Shown: one piece after another, positions 23,715-35,955 of the stretch
Layout of the letters: every line of letters begins with the position of its first letter
How positions within the stretch are numbered: position 1 is the stretch's first letter
From: Amblyornis subalaris
Lineage: Eukaryota > Chordata > Aves > Passeriformes > Ptilonorhynchidae
Reading direction: 5' to 3'
NCBI GenBank assembly: GCA_018881555.1
Contig: JACAXG010000132.1
Location: forward strand, 1,966,676-2,030,675
DNA length: 64,000 nt
Notes under the pieces: generated by a model
Told to the model about the DNA's origin: nothing
What the model saw: the letters and a program-made list of their open reading frames with translations, nothing else
Database searches by the model: none
Position numbers and translations under genes: made by a program

Positions 23715-25606
23715 TTCACACTTATCAATCCAATAAGAGCTTCTTGGTGGCAATGACACCACTTCCCAGAGACACAGCTTAGCCTGGGGGTGCTCCATTG
23801 CCTCCTGAGCAAAAGAGGCAGTGGGCCTGTGTGTGCCCACCACANACTGGCACAGCTCCTTTACATCCTGCACAAGTGCAGCAATATTTCTCAGCCTATC
23901 GTTTTTCTTGTACAAAAAAAGTATCTCATAATCCTGAAACTTGCTCTTTTCATACGCTTATAAGAGTTTGATGAGGTACTAGATTTCAGTGAAAGTTCAT
24001 TTGCCTTTGGTTTTTTCCTATTGTATTTGTTTCAAAAATCCCTTTGTCATCATTTTCACATTCTGTTTCCATTCAAACAAAGAGCAGCTTTACATGGGGA
24101 AAGAAGAGGTCAGAGGTTACTTAGAGCATGCCAAAGAAAATAAAAGGGTAGCACATATACAAATGTTTTCATCATTCTGGCCTGATTTTGCAATCTGGGA
24201 CTATGCTCAGCTTTCACTAACATCACAATTTAGGGCATGCATCCCACTTGCAATTGTTTTCAATAGAAGGCAAAGGCAGATAGTTCCTTGAGATACTCAA
24301 TCCTTTACAGATGCTTTATAGGACCACAGTAACCACAGAAAGTCCACATCCAAACTCCATGCTATCTTCTCTCACACAGATCNAGCAGATTTGTTACTGA
24401 TTTCAACAAGAACTGTGCAAACTATCTGACAGAGTATTTAATTCTACATAACATAACACAACATAACATTACACAGCATAACAGCATGTTGCCATGAAAC
24501 CCCTTACTGGGGCAGAACCCCACTCCCACACGCTGAACCAGAGATCTGCTGTTGCACACTTCATCCCTGATTAACTGGTGGAGTTTCCCAGATGTTCAGC
24601 ACCACGTACCAGTACAGATTGTGCCACTGCTGCTAAACTTCAGAACTCTACTTTCAAGGACCAATGATCTTCACAAGCAGTAAAGCTGAATGTATTTAAA
24701 CAACATCTACATACAAGGTCAAATACATTCAATATCCCCTTTGGCAGTGACTAAGCAGCGTTTGTCTGTGTTTAGGGACTGGAAAAGACCTTTGGAAAGA
24801 CTTGGAGAAGTTCCTTTATTTTAGGAAAAAGGCAAAATATTTTCTTCATGAAGCTGATATTTTCAGCCCTCTTATCTCTGCATGCTGAGGTTTTATTTTC
24901 TTTCATTTTTCAAAGTGCGACTGCCTATAGAGGTGCAGGATCACGGCAGGATGCTGGGAAATGCTTGCTCTTTCTCTCAGACCCGGGGATATTCCCAGTT
25001 CACAAGTTGACCCAGCAAGATCCTGTTTAGGAAGTTGTCAAATTAGTGCACCTGAACCCCGTGGCTCCATGTTCTCATTTAAAATGCTTTTTTACCAGAT
25101 ACTGCAGTATTAAATACAAGATCCAGAACAAAGAACTCTTACGTANGTCCGAAGAAATCACATTCTTGAAAGCTGTGCATGGTCCTAGGTCNGTATTAAA
25201 TTCCTCCTAAGGCTTACCATCCAGTCCTCACGAAATCCAATCTCCAAAAGTTCATACATTCTGGAAGTGGGTCCCATACATAATCACTCATGGTGAATTA
25301 CTCACCGTGCAAATGTATGCAAATGCATTCCCACCACTTAATCCAGGACCACAGATAGAGCTGAAAGTGTGCCTTTCTGAACAAGGAATATAAAGGAGTG
25401 GTGGCTGCCTTGCTTAGATTAACTGTACACNCCAGGCACAGTTTGGTTATTGGATTAATATCATTCTGCGAGAAAAAACTGAGTGGGTTGTCGAGCNTCC
25501 ATGATGCCTCCTTTATTTATTTATTTTCCAAGGTCCCATAGTTTCCGCTTCTTTCATTTGCTGGTATTTTTAGTGTGCTCAGGAATTATTTGGTAAGATA
25601 TTCAAG
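23715..25606. other. Unique non-coding DNA downstream of the LTR
   Basis: No gene. The first 200 bases after the LTR show no retroviral internal sequence that I can recognise. A pentamer-like repeat lies at 24449-24484, and a (TTTA)n run at 25511-25526. Frames of 60-100 codons have no signature. Confidence 0.55.
24449..24484. repeat. Imperfect (ATAAC)n pentamer repeat
   Basis: About seven imperfect copies of an ATAAC/ACATA unit in tandem. Confidence 0.8.
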
Positions 25607-25806
25607 ATTTCTAGTGGGATTTCTTGATAATGGACAGATTCTTTCTCTTCATAATGATAGCTGAGTTTCTTGAGAGCAAAGAGACACTTTGTTCTTTGTT
25701 CTCAAGGAGACAAACTGTTATTTCTTTCCCTGAAGAAGCTTCTAATATGATGGGTGAAATATCAGGAATAATTAGACCAAATGGTGATGTAAATCCCACT
25801 AGAAAT
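25607..25806. repeat. Nested inverted repeat (possible hairpin or MITE-like element)
   Basis: A perfect 16-base inverted repeat bounds 200 bases: ATTTCTAGTGGGATTT at 25607-25622 and its exact complement at 25791-25806. Inside is a second inverted pair, CTTGAGAGCAAAG at 25669-25681 against CTTTGTTCTCAAG at 25694-25706 (12 of 13 plus one G-T wobble). The two are not concentric. Beyond the 16 bases the outer arms pair only weakly. It may be a decayed palindromic transposable element, an ancient conserved hairpin repeat, or a structured RNA. Open frames on both strands (25611-25799 minus, 25624-25860 plus) go through it but have no family signal. Confidence 0.6.
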
Positions 25807-27504
25807 AGTGCATCCGTTATTTCATTTTATGCCTATCGCTCCAGTTTCTGCCTGATTTAAGTCCACGTGAAGAAAGCTGTGGGTATTCCCTTTATAAGAG
25901 CTACAATAAATTTCTTCATTGAATATTTACTAGTCCTGAGTTGCTCCTTTTTTGTTGGGCCATCATTACACAATTAAAAAATAAGAAGGTAATTTAGCCG
26001 TTTCAAGGGCTGGCATTGCTTAATTTCAAGGGAGGGGGGCTGACAGTTGAAAGGTTAATGTATTTCACTGATTGGGCCCCTGGGGTTCGTTTTCTGAAAA
26101 AAGAGCCCTTTCAGTTTTTATTAAGAAACCCGTGTAACGAAAAGGGGAAAAGCATCTCTCATTGGGCGCACGCAAGGCAGCGGCCGCGGGAGCCCACGTT
26201 TCTCTCCCTGGCTCAACACCGCCTCTGCCTCACTCCCCCGGATCAAGGGCAGCAAGGATGTGCTCTGGTGTGGGCTTGGCTGTGTCCTGACCCATCAGCA
26301 CAGTGTCCCTGTCCTGCTGGGAGTGGCACGGGGACAGTGTGTTGTCCTTGTGATGGCTCTGGGAGTGATGGGAGGAGCGAGGGGTCCTCAACTCTGTGTG
26401 AGTTATGAAAGTCCCAGGAGCAAAGTTGGTTGCAGGTGCCCACCTCATAGGGCTGGGTGCCATGGACACCCTGTAGTGACCCAGTGGGCATCACTTACAC
26501 GAAAGTCCACCTTTTTGGCCCCAGCAGAGCACCCTGGCCCCATGACCCGGTCAGACTGCAACGTCTTGTTAGTTGACCAGAAGGAACTCCTTCTTCCCAC
26601 CCATGGCTCAAAGGCTTGTTTGGCCTCCGGCCTCGGATCAGCAACTTAAAACGATTGTAGCGCTTTGGGGAATGAGAAATTAGACCACAAGAAAACACTA
26701 CCAGCATTTTTGTTGAGTTTTACGGTTGAACCCACCCCCAGACCCTTTCCCCACAATACTCCTCTCTTGTGCTCCTGCTTGCTGTTTGTTCCCTGGTAGG
26801 ATCTTGAATGACAATTGACAAGCAAAGCTGTTTTCCGAAGGTTTAAGCAAATGCTGGGAAATACCCTCTTCACACAATTAAATGCATTCATGCTAAGACA
26901 GCCTTATGATTCACACACTCACTGAAAAGCTGATAGCTCCGTGGTGTTTTACGAGATAACAATGCTTCGTGCCACCTTGGCACACATGTGCTAACTATCA
27001 GTAAAGAGAAGAGATATCAGTTATATAAATTACTCAGTGTTGGTTATTTCTCACTGCAGTTAGCAAGAGATGTTCTTGAGCCGAGATCTTTATAGTGCAA
27101 GTACACTCAGTCTTCTCCATTAGGTAAGTTAGCATGCAAGTGACATTGCTTGACATAATTTAGCTTATTTGATTTTAATGTCTGCATCAGAAGATTTTAA
27201 TCCACTATTTGCAAAACTTCCACAGTTCTGATGTCTCTGGCTGATATTTTTATTATTATGAAATCCCTGAAACTCAGGCATTTACAGGCGCAATGAGGCA
27301 GTAAAAATATAAAATAGAAATAAAATCGTTTGCTTGGGCTGGAAAATTCTGAACATTGGAGAAAAGCTTAACAAAATAAAACAAAAATGTCTCTGTCTTC
27401 AAGCATCCAGAAGAATTGTAAGAATGTCCCTTTATTGTCTTTTTTTTTGTACCCCTTGTAAAAATTGTTTCGCTCTCAGCCCTTAATGAGACGTTTTTAG
27501 CAGT
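25807..27504. other. Unique non-coding DNA, no gene seen
   Basis: Two overlapping plus-strand frames (26016-26408 and 26260-26649, about 130 codons) and minus-strand shadows fall in a GC-moderate stretch with a small CpG cluster at 26166-26190. The translations show no domain. From 26900 to 27480 the sequence is AT-rich and nearly frame-free. Confidence 0.5.
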
Positions 27505-27523
27505 GTTTGTCTATCCCAAATTA

Positions 27524-27742
27524 CCATGTGAGCCGGGCATCAGCAGCAGTGTGGTTTTAGCTCGGGGAGCTGTGCTGGGGCCGGAGCCTGCGTGCGCACT
27601 GGNGAGCGAGGCAGGGTCGGAGCTGCCTTTGCTGCCGGGGACTGTCTCTCTGCTGGCTTTTGCTCTGCTTATTGATACCCTTCATAGACTGAAACGGCTC
27701 CAGAAACAGGGGGAGGAAAAGTTCTGCCTCTCACCGCGGTGA
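27524..27742. promoter_or_regulatory. Small GC-rich, CpG-enriched islet
   Basis: About 10 CpGs lie in about 220 bases with AT-rich sequence on either side. A plus-strand frame of 79 codons (27503-27742) covers it, contains one N codon, and has no recognisable family. It may be a short unmethylated element; no promoter motif is evident. Confidence 0.25.
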
Positions 27743-27745
27743 ACG

Positions 27746-30700
27746 ATTTGTATTCTTTTACTTTAACAAAATCAAACTGCCCAGAAATGAATGAGAAAAA
27801 TGGTATTTTATTAAAGAGAGAGAGAAAAAAAACCCTGATGAGTTAAATAAACATAATACTTACCAAGAAAATTGAAGAATGGGCATTTCTACACATCCAG
27901 TTGAAATTCACTTTCAAAATTCGTGCAGATATTTTGAANTAAAATACCTTTCTGACTCCTAGCTTGACTGTACTGGATTCATGGAAATATAACACCTTTG
28001 TTTTCCGTAGCCTGAGCTTCAGAAAAAGATTGCAGCTACAAGGAGAAATTCCATATCCTACTTATCTCTCTCCCATAGGTGTGGTGGGCTTCTAAAAATA
28101 AATATGTAAAATTCAACATATCCACAATCCTGGAAAAATTGATCGTAACTAACAGATAATGATGACTTGGTTAATTAATGGAATAAACAGAGGACCAAGA
28201 TAAAGCTGTGGTAAATTTTGGTAAGGAGCCACATTCAAAGAAACCAGATGCCTATATGAATCATGTAATACTAGTGAGTGTTTTTTTTATCGTTGTTGGT
28301 GTTAATTTTAGAAACTGTTAAACACCCTGAATTGGATGACTGAAGACATGCTCATTCCAAATGGTTACCAGTCGTCCCTGGCTCCCATCTCCATATCCAG
28401 TGATCAGAACATAGGAACAAACTCAGTAATAAAATCCAATCAAAGATACTCCACCTTCTCCTGCAGCTCTCCACTCACCGTCTCAGTGCAGCAGGATTCT
28501 TGCACAGCTGTAGAAAAGCTTGTTTTTCAAGATATCACAAACTCAATTTTCTTAAACAGAAATAGTTTGGGGGTTTTTGAATGAAAAAAAAAAAAGAAAC
28601 ACTCTAGCTTTAAGGTTTTGAAATGAATGTACAGGAAAAATATAGCTTTCATTTTGATTTTTAAATACAGTCTAAAAAATGTCTGAAGAAATAGTTACTA
28701 CAGCTTTAAGTGCCGGTTGCCAAATGGTAATTATATTGTTTAATTTTAAATCATACGATAGTTATACCATTTGACACTGCAAACATTACACACAAACATG
28801 TTTTGTTATCATGAGGGAATGCTGTTTTAAAACGCAAAAAGCATCTTTAAAAGCAAAGTAAAAAATCTATTCTTTTTATTATAATGTGAACTTCTCCCAT
28901 CTCCTTTTCTGAAAGTTATGGAGCTCTGGATTGCGTTGCCAACTCATCATGGTGAATAACTGCTAAATGTAGCCCTATAATATAAAAAACATTTATATAA
29001 AAATTTTACTCTATTGATACAAAGCTGAAAATTTTCTTATGGGTATTAGAGTTAAATCAACTATCACTTCTCAGGAACTTCTGGTAGGAGAGGAGCTTCA
29101 CAAGTAACAATCTTCTGTTAATCTGCAAAAAGAGCAATTAGGTAAGACAGCAAAATTGCTTAAGAATGGTAAATATTAGCTGAAAATAAAATGAAAATCC
29201 CCAATAATCTAACAGGCTGGCATGTTAATAGCGCCTGAAATAGTTTATGATCTGAAACGTAGCTATGCATTATTCTGCCCTTCCCTCCTGGTTATGGAGC
29301 TGTTGTTTACAGAGTGCCAAGGGCATTTCTGTCTCATTATCAAATACATAAATAGAAGAATATGCATTTAGCGGGAGATCTATTTTATTGTCAGTCTTCC
29401 CTTCCCCCCCCTCCACTGCACACATATTTCTTGATGTTTTCTCCTCCCTTCTGCAGCCTGTATATTTCCACAAAACTGTGTAAAAAAGCCTAAACCAAAT
29501 AACATCTTCAGCCAAAAGGGTGTAATTTCTAAAGTGGAATCAACTTATTTTAAGCTTCGGAGAAACATCCACACTTAAGACATTTCTCTTTTTTTTCCCC
29601 CCACTGTGTGAAGCATTTTTATGTAAGCCTATAATTTCCCTTTAAAGCTATGTTTAATACCTTCCCTTTTTATTTTTAAATGTTCTGGAGGGTATCTTTA
29701 ATGCTAAGCCGTGCCACGTATTTTTTAGAAACTGGAATGCAGCTCCTGGGTGACTCAGTGCAGAGGCTCCTGAGGCAGGTCAGGGAAGCCGGGAATGTTC
29801 ACTCCAGCACTTGCCCCAGCGACAGCAGTGGTCCCAAGTCAGTCTCTTTGCCCTTTCTCAGGGATGCTGCAAAGGAAACCACGGTGTCTCTGATGGAGCC
29901 TTGTCTGAGCAGCGAGTGCAGAACCCACCTTGTAATGCTCAGCTGGATGCACGGACCCCCCCCCCATCGGTGGGCTCAGTGCTCAAGGGATGCTGGNTCT
30001 GACCCCAGCTACTCTGTCCCTGAAATATCCCTCCTGGTAAATACCTCAGACCCAGAAAAAAATAAAAATATATTGAAGAATAGTATTTCTCTGAGGAAAG
30101 ACTAATGGAATCAGGCCTTAAATTGTTATCCTCATGATATCTCATATATCAAATAATGGAAAAATGTGGGAAAATAATTATTTTTTTAAATATATATATA
30201 TATATGTTTTTAAGTTTAGAAAGTTGCTGTCCCTCGGGGTTTTTTTTAAAGCTGTTTTTATGAATATTGAATGCTGTAAACCAAACACAAAGCAAAACCC
30301 AGACTTTATTACTTCTGGGTTTGGTGAAGGATAAGGATTTTTTTGAACAGAGGAATTATTTCAGTTTTAGGAAGTTGAAAACTTATGAAAAATCGTTCTC
30401 TTTCTGGTGGGTCGTGTATTCAATTGGCTCTCAGTGGGAAGTAAACGGAGTGGAGAGTGTTTTTCTTCATTACCCTGAATGTCTACTGTCCCTTATTTGT
30501 GAAGAAATTTGTGAAAGGAAAGATAAGGATGCTGTAACAAAGTATTTGGGGGAAAATACAGAATAAGGTTTGAAAATAAAGACAAATCTGAAAGGAATAT
30601 ATCAATATGAATGTAGCCTATGGGAAATCTTTACTCCTATTTTTAAAACAATTTTTTATGATAGTTGTTCNGAAAAAATACTGCATGTGTAGAGATATGT

Positions 30701-30875
30701 GACTGTGACAATACGCTGTAATTCTTAGATTTTCTGCTCGCCTCGACGAAAGGTTTCATGTTTGTTTAGGTTTTGTGTGCGTGCATAAACCAGACCACAT
30801 CTCTATTTGTATTTCTTGCTCTTGTTTTCTTAAATGATTCGCCTGCTTTCCCCTTAATTTTAGCTTGATCTGCGC
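27746..30875. other. AT-rich non-coding DNA, texture of conserved non-coding sequence
   Basis: No gene. Much of 28580-29560 is unique, AT-rich and nearly free of open frames, with a small inverted repeat at 28709-28778 and a short TA run at 30188-30205. The plus-strand frame at 29680-30105 (141 codons) contains an N and a C9 run and has no signature. Confidence 0.5.
28709..28778. other. Small inverted repeat, possible hairpin
   Basis: CAAATGGTA at 28721-28729 is the exact complement of TACCATTTG at 28765-28773. An outer AGTG/CACT pair (28709-28712, 28775-28778) extends it across a seven-base bulge. The loop is about 35 bases. I do not recognise a microRNA family, and the duplex is short for a precursor. 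Confidence 0.35.
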
Positions 30876-30968
30876 ATTTAAAAAAAATAAACGAAAAAAC
30901 ACACAACCAAAAAAAAAAACAACAAAAAGACAAAAAAAAAAAAAAAAAAAAAAAAAAAAACAACCCAA
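30876..30968. repeat. A-rich tract with uninterrupted A29
   Basis: A-rich sequence ends in 29 consecutive A (30932-30960). It could be a poly(A) tail of a retrocopy, but nothing upstream resembles a processed transcript, so a simple expanded A tract is more likely. Overlapping poly-Lys and poly-Phe frames are artefacts. Confidence 0.85.
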
Positions 30969-31089
30969 AGAGGTATTTTTTTGTGTGGTTAAACTTGTTA
31001 GCCCGGACCTCGGGAATGATAAACAAATGATAAGTGCGGTACTTTATGCAGGCAGACTCAGGCGGCTCTCGTTATGCTGCACTGCCACC

Positions 31090-31146
31090 TTCCGTCCCCG
31101 GCCCCGGCCGCCGCCGCCCGGCCCCGCCGCTCCCGCCGGTCGGGCA
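31090..31146. other. Extremely GC-rich islet
   Basis: About 57 bases are nearly all G or C, built from GGCCCCGG and CCGCCG words, only 130 bases from an A29 tract. It is too short for a CpG island by the usual length rule, but GC boxes for SP/KLF factors are plausible. No gene start can be assigned. Confidence 0.5.
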
Positions 31147-34100
31147 GGGATGGATCCAGAGGTCTTCATGAGCTTTCGTTTCCATAATTCTGCTTCTGTA
31201 CTGACAGCTCCTTTATATATAATTTGTTAGCAGAATCTCTGCATTAGCTGTATCATGGGTTTTGTGTTTGGGATTTTTAAAAATTTTTTTATTATTATTA
31301 TTATTAAAGTAATTCTTATTTTCAGAGTTTTAAAAATATTTGGCCCGAAGCTATTTATTCCCCTTAGACAGCGATACAGAAAGTTTGATACAGCAGCTAT
31401 TTATATTCTAAAAGGATTAATGTGTTTCAGGCCGTTCCCTTTCACTGCGGCCCAATCCCAAGCTGAAGGAGAAGCATCTGGCGCAGTGGAAATTGTCACA
31501 ACACAAGGCTGCAACTTTGACTGGTGAGAGAAGGCTCCCCTTGGATGTGCAGATCACAGAGAGGAGACTATTTAAAAGGACACTGTGGCTACGAGGCAGA
31601 GGCACAGCCATGCTCTTGCAGGCAATGAGGAGCCTCGATCTGCGGGAACCAAAGGCAAAGAGAAACACACGCCCCTGGTGCCAAACTCATTACGAGCGTG
31701 GCCAGAGCAACCTTTGCTTACTATGTTTTGAGAGGAAATCCCTTAAACACACTCCCCCTCAAGTCCGAGGCAGGTGTTGCTTGTGGGGGCTCCCCAGATG
31801 ATGTCCCGTGATGGGGAGATGCTTAGCAAGGAGCGGTGCTGGATCAGGAAGTGGTTCCTTGTGGGCTGCTATCGTGGCTCCCAGGTGATCCCTCCAATGG
31901 CCTCGCTCCAGGTGCTCGGCAAGAGCACAGTCCCGCTCTCCATAGCCTTTGCTATTTACTTATTGACTCCTCTTGCCAGTGGCTCTTTGCTTTCAGGAGG
32001 CTGAGCGGAAGGAGGAGAGGAAGGCTGGGGAGGAATGGGAACTCTTCAGCACAGGAGGTGGACCGTGTTTCTTTCATCTTTACCAAAGGGGAAGGAAAAA
32101 ACCTCAGGAGGGTATTCCCAGGGAGGAAGTAATTCCCTTTTCTTCCACCCAGCAGGAGATCGCATCCTTCCTTCAGCTCTCTGCTCCCTGGCTTCCCAGG
32201 CCAGCGGGGTTACACGCTGCTGGTTCTGCCCACACGACCACAGAGTGCCTCCATGCTGGGTGGGTTTAAAGGTCCTCACAGCCCCTTTGGGGCTTTGACA
32301 AGGCTCACCACCCGCTGCAGACTCTGTGGGATGGGCTGGGGATGAGTATGTGCACACCCCAGCACAGGTGAGCACACCTGCTTTGGGTGCTGGGACCCTG
32401 CCCACTGTCATCATCCTGATTTTCTGAGCAGTAAAAGAAAGCATCAACGTCCCTGTGCCCAAAGGTTGCAAAGTCTGGCGCAAAGTCCATGTTCTTCATA
32501 GAAGGGGTTGGTTTCAGTTGGAGGATGGAGGGGATAAAACTGGGGTATCCTGACCCCCTCTCTTCTAGCACAGAGCCTCTGCGCACAGCAGTAGCAGAAG
32601 CAGCATCAGCAGTGTCAGACAGCTGTGAGTTCACCTCCCACATGAAGGTATTGCTATGCTGCTTACAGAAACATTATTGTTAAATACCAATTTCACATGA
32701 AAGAAGTCGTGTCTGGACAGGCCTTTCTCCCAGCCCCAAAAGAACCTTTTAAAACAAACAATCAAACAAACAAACAAAATTAGAGATGGCTCCCTTACCT
32801 GTTAGATGTCTATAACCTTGCCTTGCCTACTACTGTTGGGAACCCAGGATTTTTTTAACACTCAATTAAATTAGCGTAATTGGGATAGAGTTGCAATTTC
32901 TTTGCCTCCAGCTGTGAGTCATAATCTGTTTAGCACCTGAGTGCTATTTCACTTTAGTACTTAGCCCATAGTTTGGAAGGGGAGAAAGCAAACCTACATG
33001 TCAGTCAGGATTTTTGGAAGGTGTAGATTACTTATCGTTAATTTAAATGTGGCATTTAAATGACCATTCACAGGTGGTTTTAATGCTTTTATTAACTTCT
33101 TTTTTGGCCCTTTTAGGGGATACATTTGAAAAAATAAATGCCAAAGATCTTGAACTACAGGCCATGCCAATAATAAATTGCAGTTACTACATCATGGGAA
33201 AAACTGTAAAAGAAGAGAAGAGTTTCCAGTGATGGGAAAAAGAGAACTTTATTATAATAAAGAATAATAAAAAAAATGGGGGGAAAAAAATTATCAATAC
33301 CTAGTCCTGTTTGAGCTACCAGTTCAGCCTACAGTACACTTTGAAATGATGAATCGGCCGGAGAGAAAAGCATATTCCAGATGTTTTCTGTGTTTGTCTC
33401 CATTATTTACTTCACCATGCTTTATCCAGAGGGGTAATTCAACGGAAATAAATGATACACCAAGTATGATCAGTGAGGAAGAATTATTGATTGTGCAAGT
33501 ATGAAAGACAAACTAGCACTGGGGAAGTAGCTCAGGATAAAACACAAACCAGCCAGAAACTTTGTCTGCAGTTCAGATCCTTGGTTATGACTCAAACCAA
33601 CCAGCCTTAGAAAAATCCCTCTGAATCATGGTTGATGAAAACTGCGGACCAAAATAATTGTGATGGATTGGGAAACCAGGACCACAACAGTGGGAATCCC
33701 CCCAGCCAAAGCGGGGCAGCGCAACACCCGCGTGAACCTGCTGTGTCCTGCTACGTGATGATGGACGTGNGCCTCGTCTTCGCTGGGGTCAACGTGCTTG
33801 GAGCCAGTGCTGGAGAGCTGTGGAAGGCCAGGAGGCAACAGTGCTGGGCTGGCTCCAAGGACATCGGAGAGGGATCTCTCCTGGCATGGCCAAACTGCTG
33901 TTGCGCAAGAGAGCTTAGCGCCAGATCCTCTGATTCATCCCCAACCCAAGGGGGTTCCAGCTGAAATGGTCAAAGATTTACAGGCACCAGAGATCGAGTA
34001 AGTCACTAAGGTGACCATAACATGTTGACTAATAGGACATGTTTAGTAGTGTCCCCACAACTGAATTGGGAGTGACAGCCGGTCCATGACCCTCCTGATC

Positions 34101-35107
34101 ATCTGTCTGATACAAATAAAAAAATTCGAGACTCCTCAGGCCACTTATCTAAAGGGATGTTTATTTTGCAAAGCAAGACTGAATGTCTTAAAAAAAGAAC
34201 CCCACCTCATCCATCTATCTACACTCTCCAGGGTGAGGTTTTCTTTTAAAACAAAATAGCCAAAAGCTAATTGCACATAAGTTTAGAGTTAAGATATTTT
34301 AGTGACACTTAGAAGGTGGGGAATAAAACCCCTGCCACTAAGATGATGTCTCTAAAATATCCGCCAAAACAGCTCTTTAAAAAGATATTTGTACCTTTAT
34401 TTAGTTCCTTCTTGTGAGGAATGTTTACTGCAGTCCGTAGATGTGGTTATGTCATGTTTCCACTGTGTTTTCATTCAGTGTTGCTCTGTATTTGTGGTTT
34501 TCTCATTTGTGACAGTCTAGTAACTGGAGCCATTTGTACCTGAGCAAATAATATCAAATCTGAATACTTTATAAATATTTACAATATTTGGTGTGTCTCC
34601 CACTCACATCAAATGCAAAGTATAAAAAGCAAAAACAAGCAGAAACAAACAGAACCTGTGTTACGTTATAATAAATATTTACTGTATGTACTATTGACTA
34701 AAGAGTCCCATACAGCTATTTAGGAGGCATTGTTTCTGTCAGGCTGTTCTATATTAAAACACTCTAAATGAAGCTGTTTGAGAATAAAAATGTGCATGTT
34801 AGAGGGTGATTGATGCCTACGACTTATTTAATTTTTTTGGCAAGGGGAAGTAGTTCCTTTTTTCTCCCTGCACATGTGGGTAGTGAATTAGGCAGGAGCC
34901 TGGGACTTTCTGGCACAGCTGCAGAATTCATTGGAGTGAGGTCCCAGTGCAAGAGGGGAACATGACCCTTCAGGCCCACCGGTTTTAAGCAGAGATCCCA
35001 ACTCCAAACCATCTGCACGGAAGACAGGGCAGGCGGTGGCAGAGCAGCAGCCATGTTCCTCATGTAACAAAGTCAGCCTGAAAACAGGGAGGAAAGAAAT
35101 GTAAGGC
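31147..35107. other. Unique non-coding DNA, no gene seen
   Basis: No gene is supported. Several frames of 98-145 codons overlap on both strands between 31493 and 32643, where GC is moderate; none shows a domain. A (TTA)n run lies at 31291-31306 and an (AAAC)n run at 32751-32779. The sequence 31340-31530 is non-repetitive and may be conserved non-coding DNA. From 34020 to 34850 it is AT-rich. Confidence 0.5.
32751..32779. repeat. (AAAC)n microsatellite
   Basis: Tandem AAAC/CAAA tetramers with one ATC interruption. Confidence 0.85.
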
Positions 35108-35955
35108 TCATAGAATCATTTAGATGGCAAAGGATCTTTAATATAATCAAGTCCAATCATTAACCCAGCACTACTAACCCATGTTCCTAAGTGCCACATC
35201 CGCATACCTTTTGAACACTACCAGGGATGGTGACTCCATCACCTTCCTGGGCAGCCTGTTCCACTGTCTGACAACCCTTTCAGTGAGGAAATTATTCCTA
35301 ATATCCAATCTAAACCACCACCTAGCTACAAGCTCCTTTCAGGGAGTTGTAGAGAGCAATAAGGTTACCCCTGAGCCTCCTTTTCTCCAGGCTAAACAGC
35401 CCCAACTCCCTCAGCTGCTCTTCATCAGACTTGTGCTCCAGACACTTTCCCAGCTCCATTGCTCTTCTCTGGACACTCTCCACCACCTCAATGTCTTTCT
35501 TGTAGTGAGGGACCCAAAACTACACAGGATTCGAGGTGTGACCTGCTCAGTGATGAGTACGGGGGGACAATCACTGCCCTGGTCCTGCTGGCCACACTGT
35601 TGCTGATACAGGCTGGGTGCCACTGGCCTTCTTGCCTGCCTGGGCACACACTGGCTCATGTCCAGCTGCTGTTAACTCAGGTCATTTTCTGCTGAGCCAC
35701 CTTCCAGCCTCTCTGCCCCCAGCCGGCAGCACTTCATGGGATTGTTGTTATCCGAGGGCAGGACCCAGCACTGGGTCTTGTTGAACCTCATGCAAATGGC
35801 CTCAGCCCATCAGTCCAGCCTATCCAGAGCCCTCTGAATAGCTGTCCTGCTCTCCAGCAGATCAACATTCCCACCCAAATGAGTGTCGTCTTCGAACTTA
35901 CTGAGGGGACACTAAATCCCCTCACTCAGATCATCAATAAAGATATTCACAGGAA
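35108..35955 (-). mobile_element. CR1 LINE, long 5-prime truncated copy
   Basis: This is the clearest transposon of the window. On the plus strand it starts with the complement of the CR1 3-prime terminus (TCATAGAATCATTTAGATGG at 35108) and continues through CCAGGGATGGTGACTCCATC, a GGGCAGCCTGTTCCACTG block, TTCCTAATATCCAATCTAAAC, a CTTTTCTCCAGGCTAAACAG block near 35380, CAACTCCCTCAGCTGCTC, and on to GTTGAACCTCATGCAAATGG and a GATATTCACAGGAACAG word near 35943. The order matches avian CR1 from its tail into the end of ORF2 (reverse transcriptase C-terminal part). It lies on the minus strand, is 5-prime truncated, and keeps no intact frame. The 141-codon frame on the plus strand (35181-35606) is antisense CR1, not a gene. 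Confidence 0.95.

Noticed and set aside
24780..24830. GGAAAAGACCTTTGGAAAG, considered as a CR1 terminus
   Set aside because: The flanking terminal and tail words of CR1 are missing.
30756..31026. Poly-Phe and poly-Lys open frames
   Set aside because: They arise from translating the A29 tract and neighbouring A-rich sequence.
35181..35606. 141-codon plus-strand frame
   Set aside because: It is the antisense of the CR1 LINE at 35108-35955.
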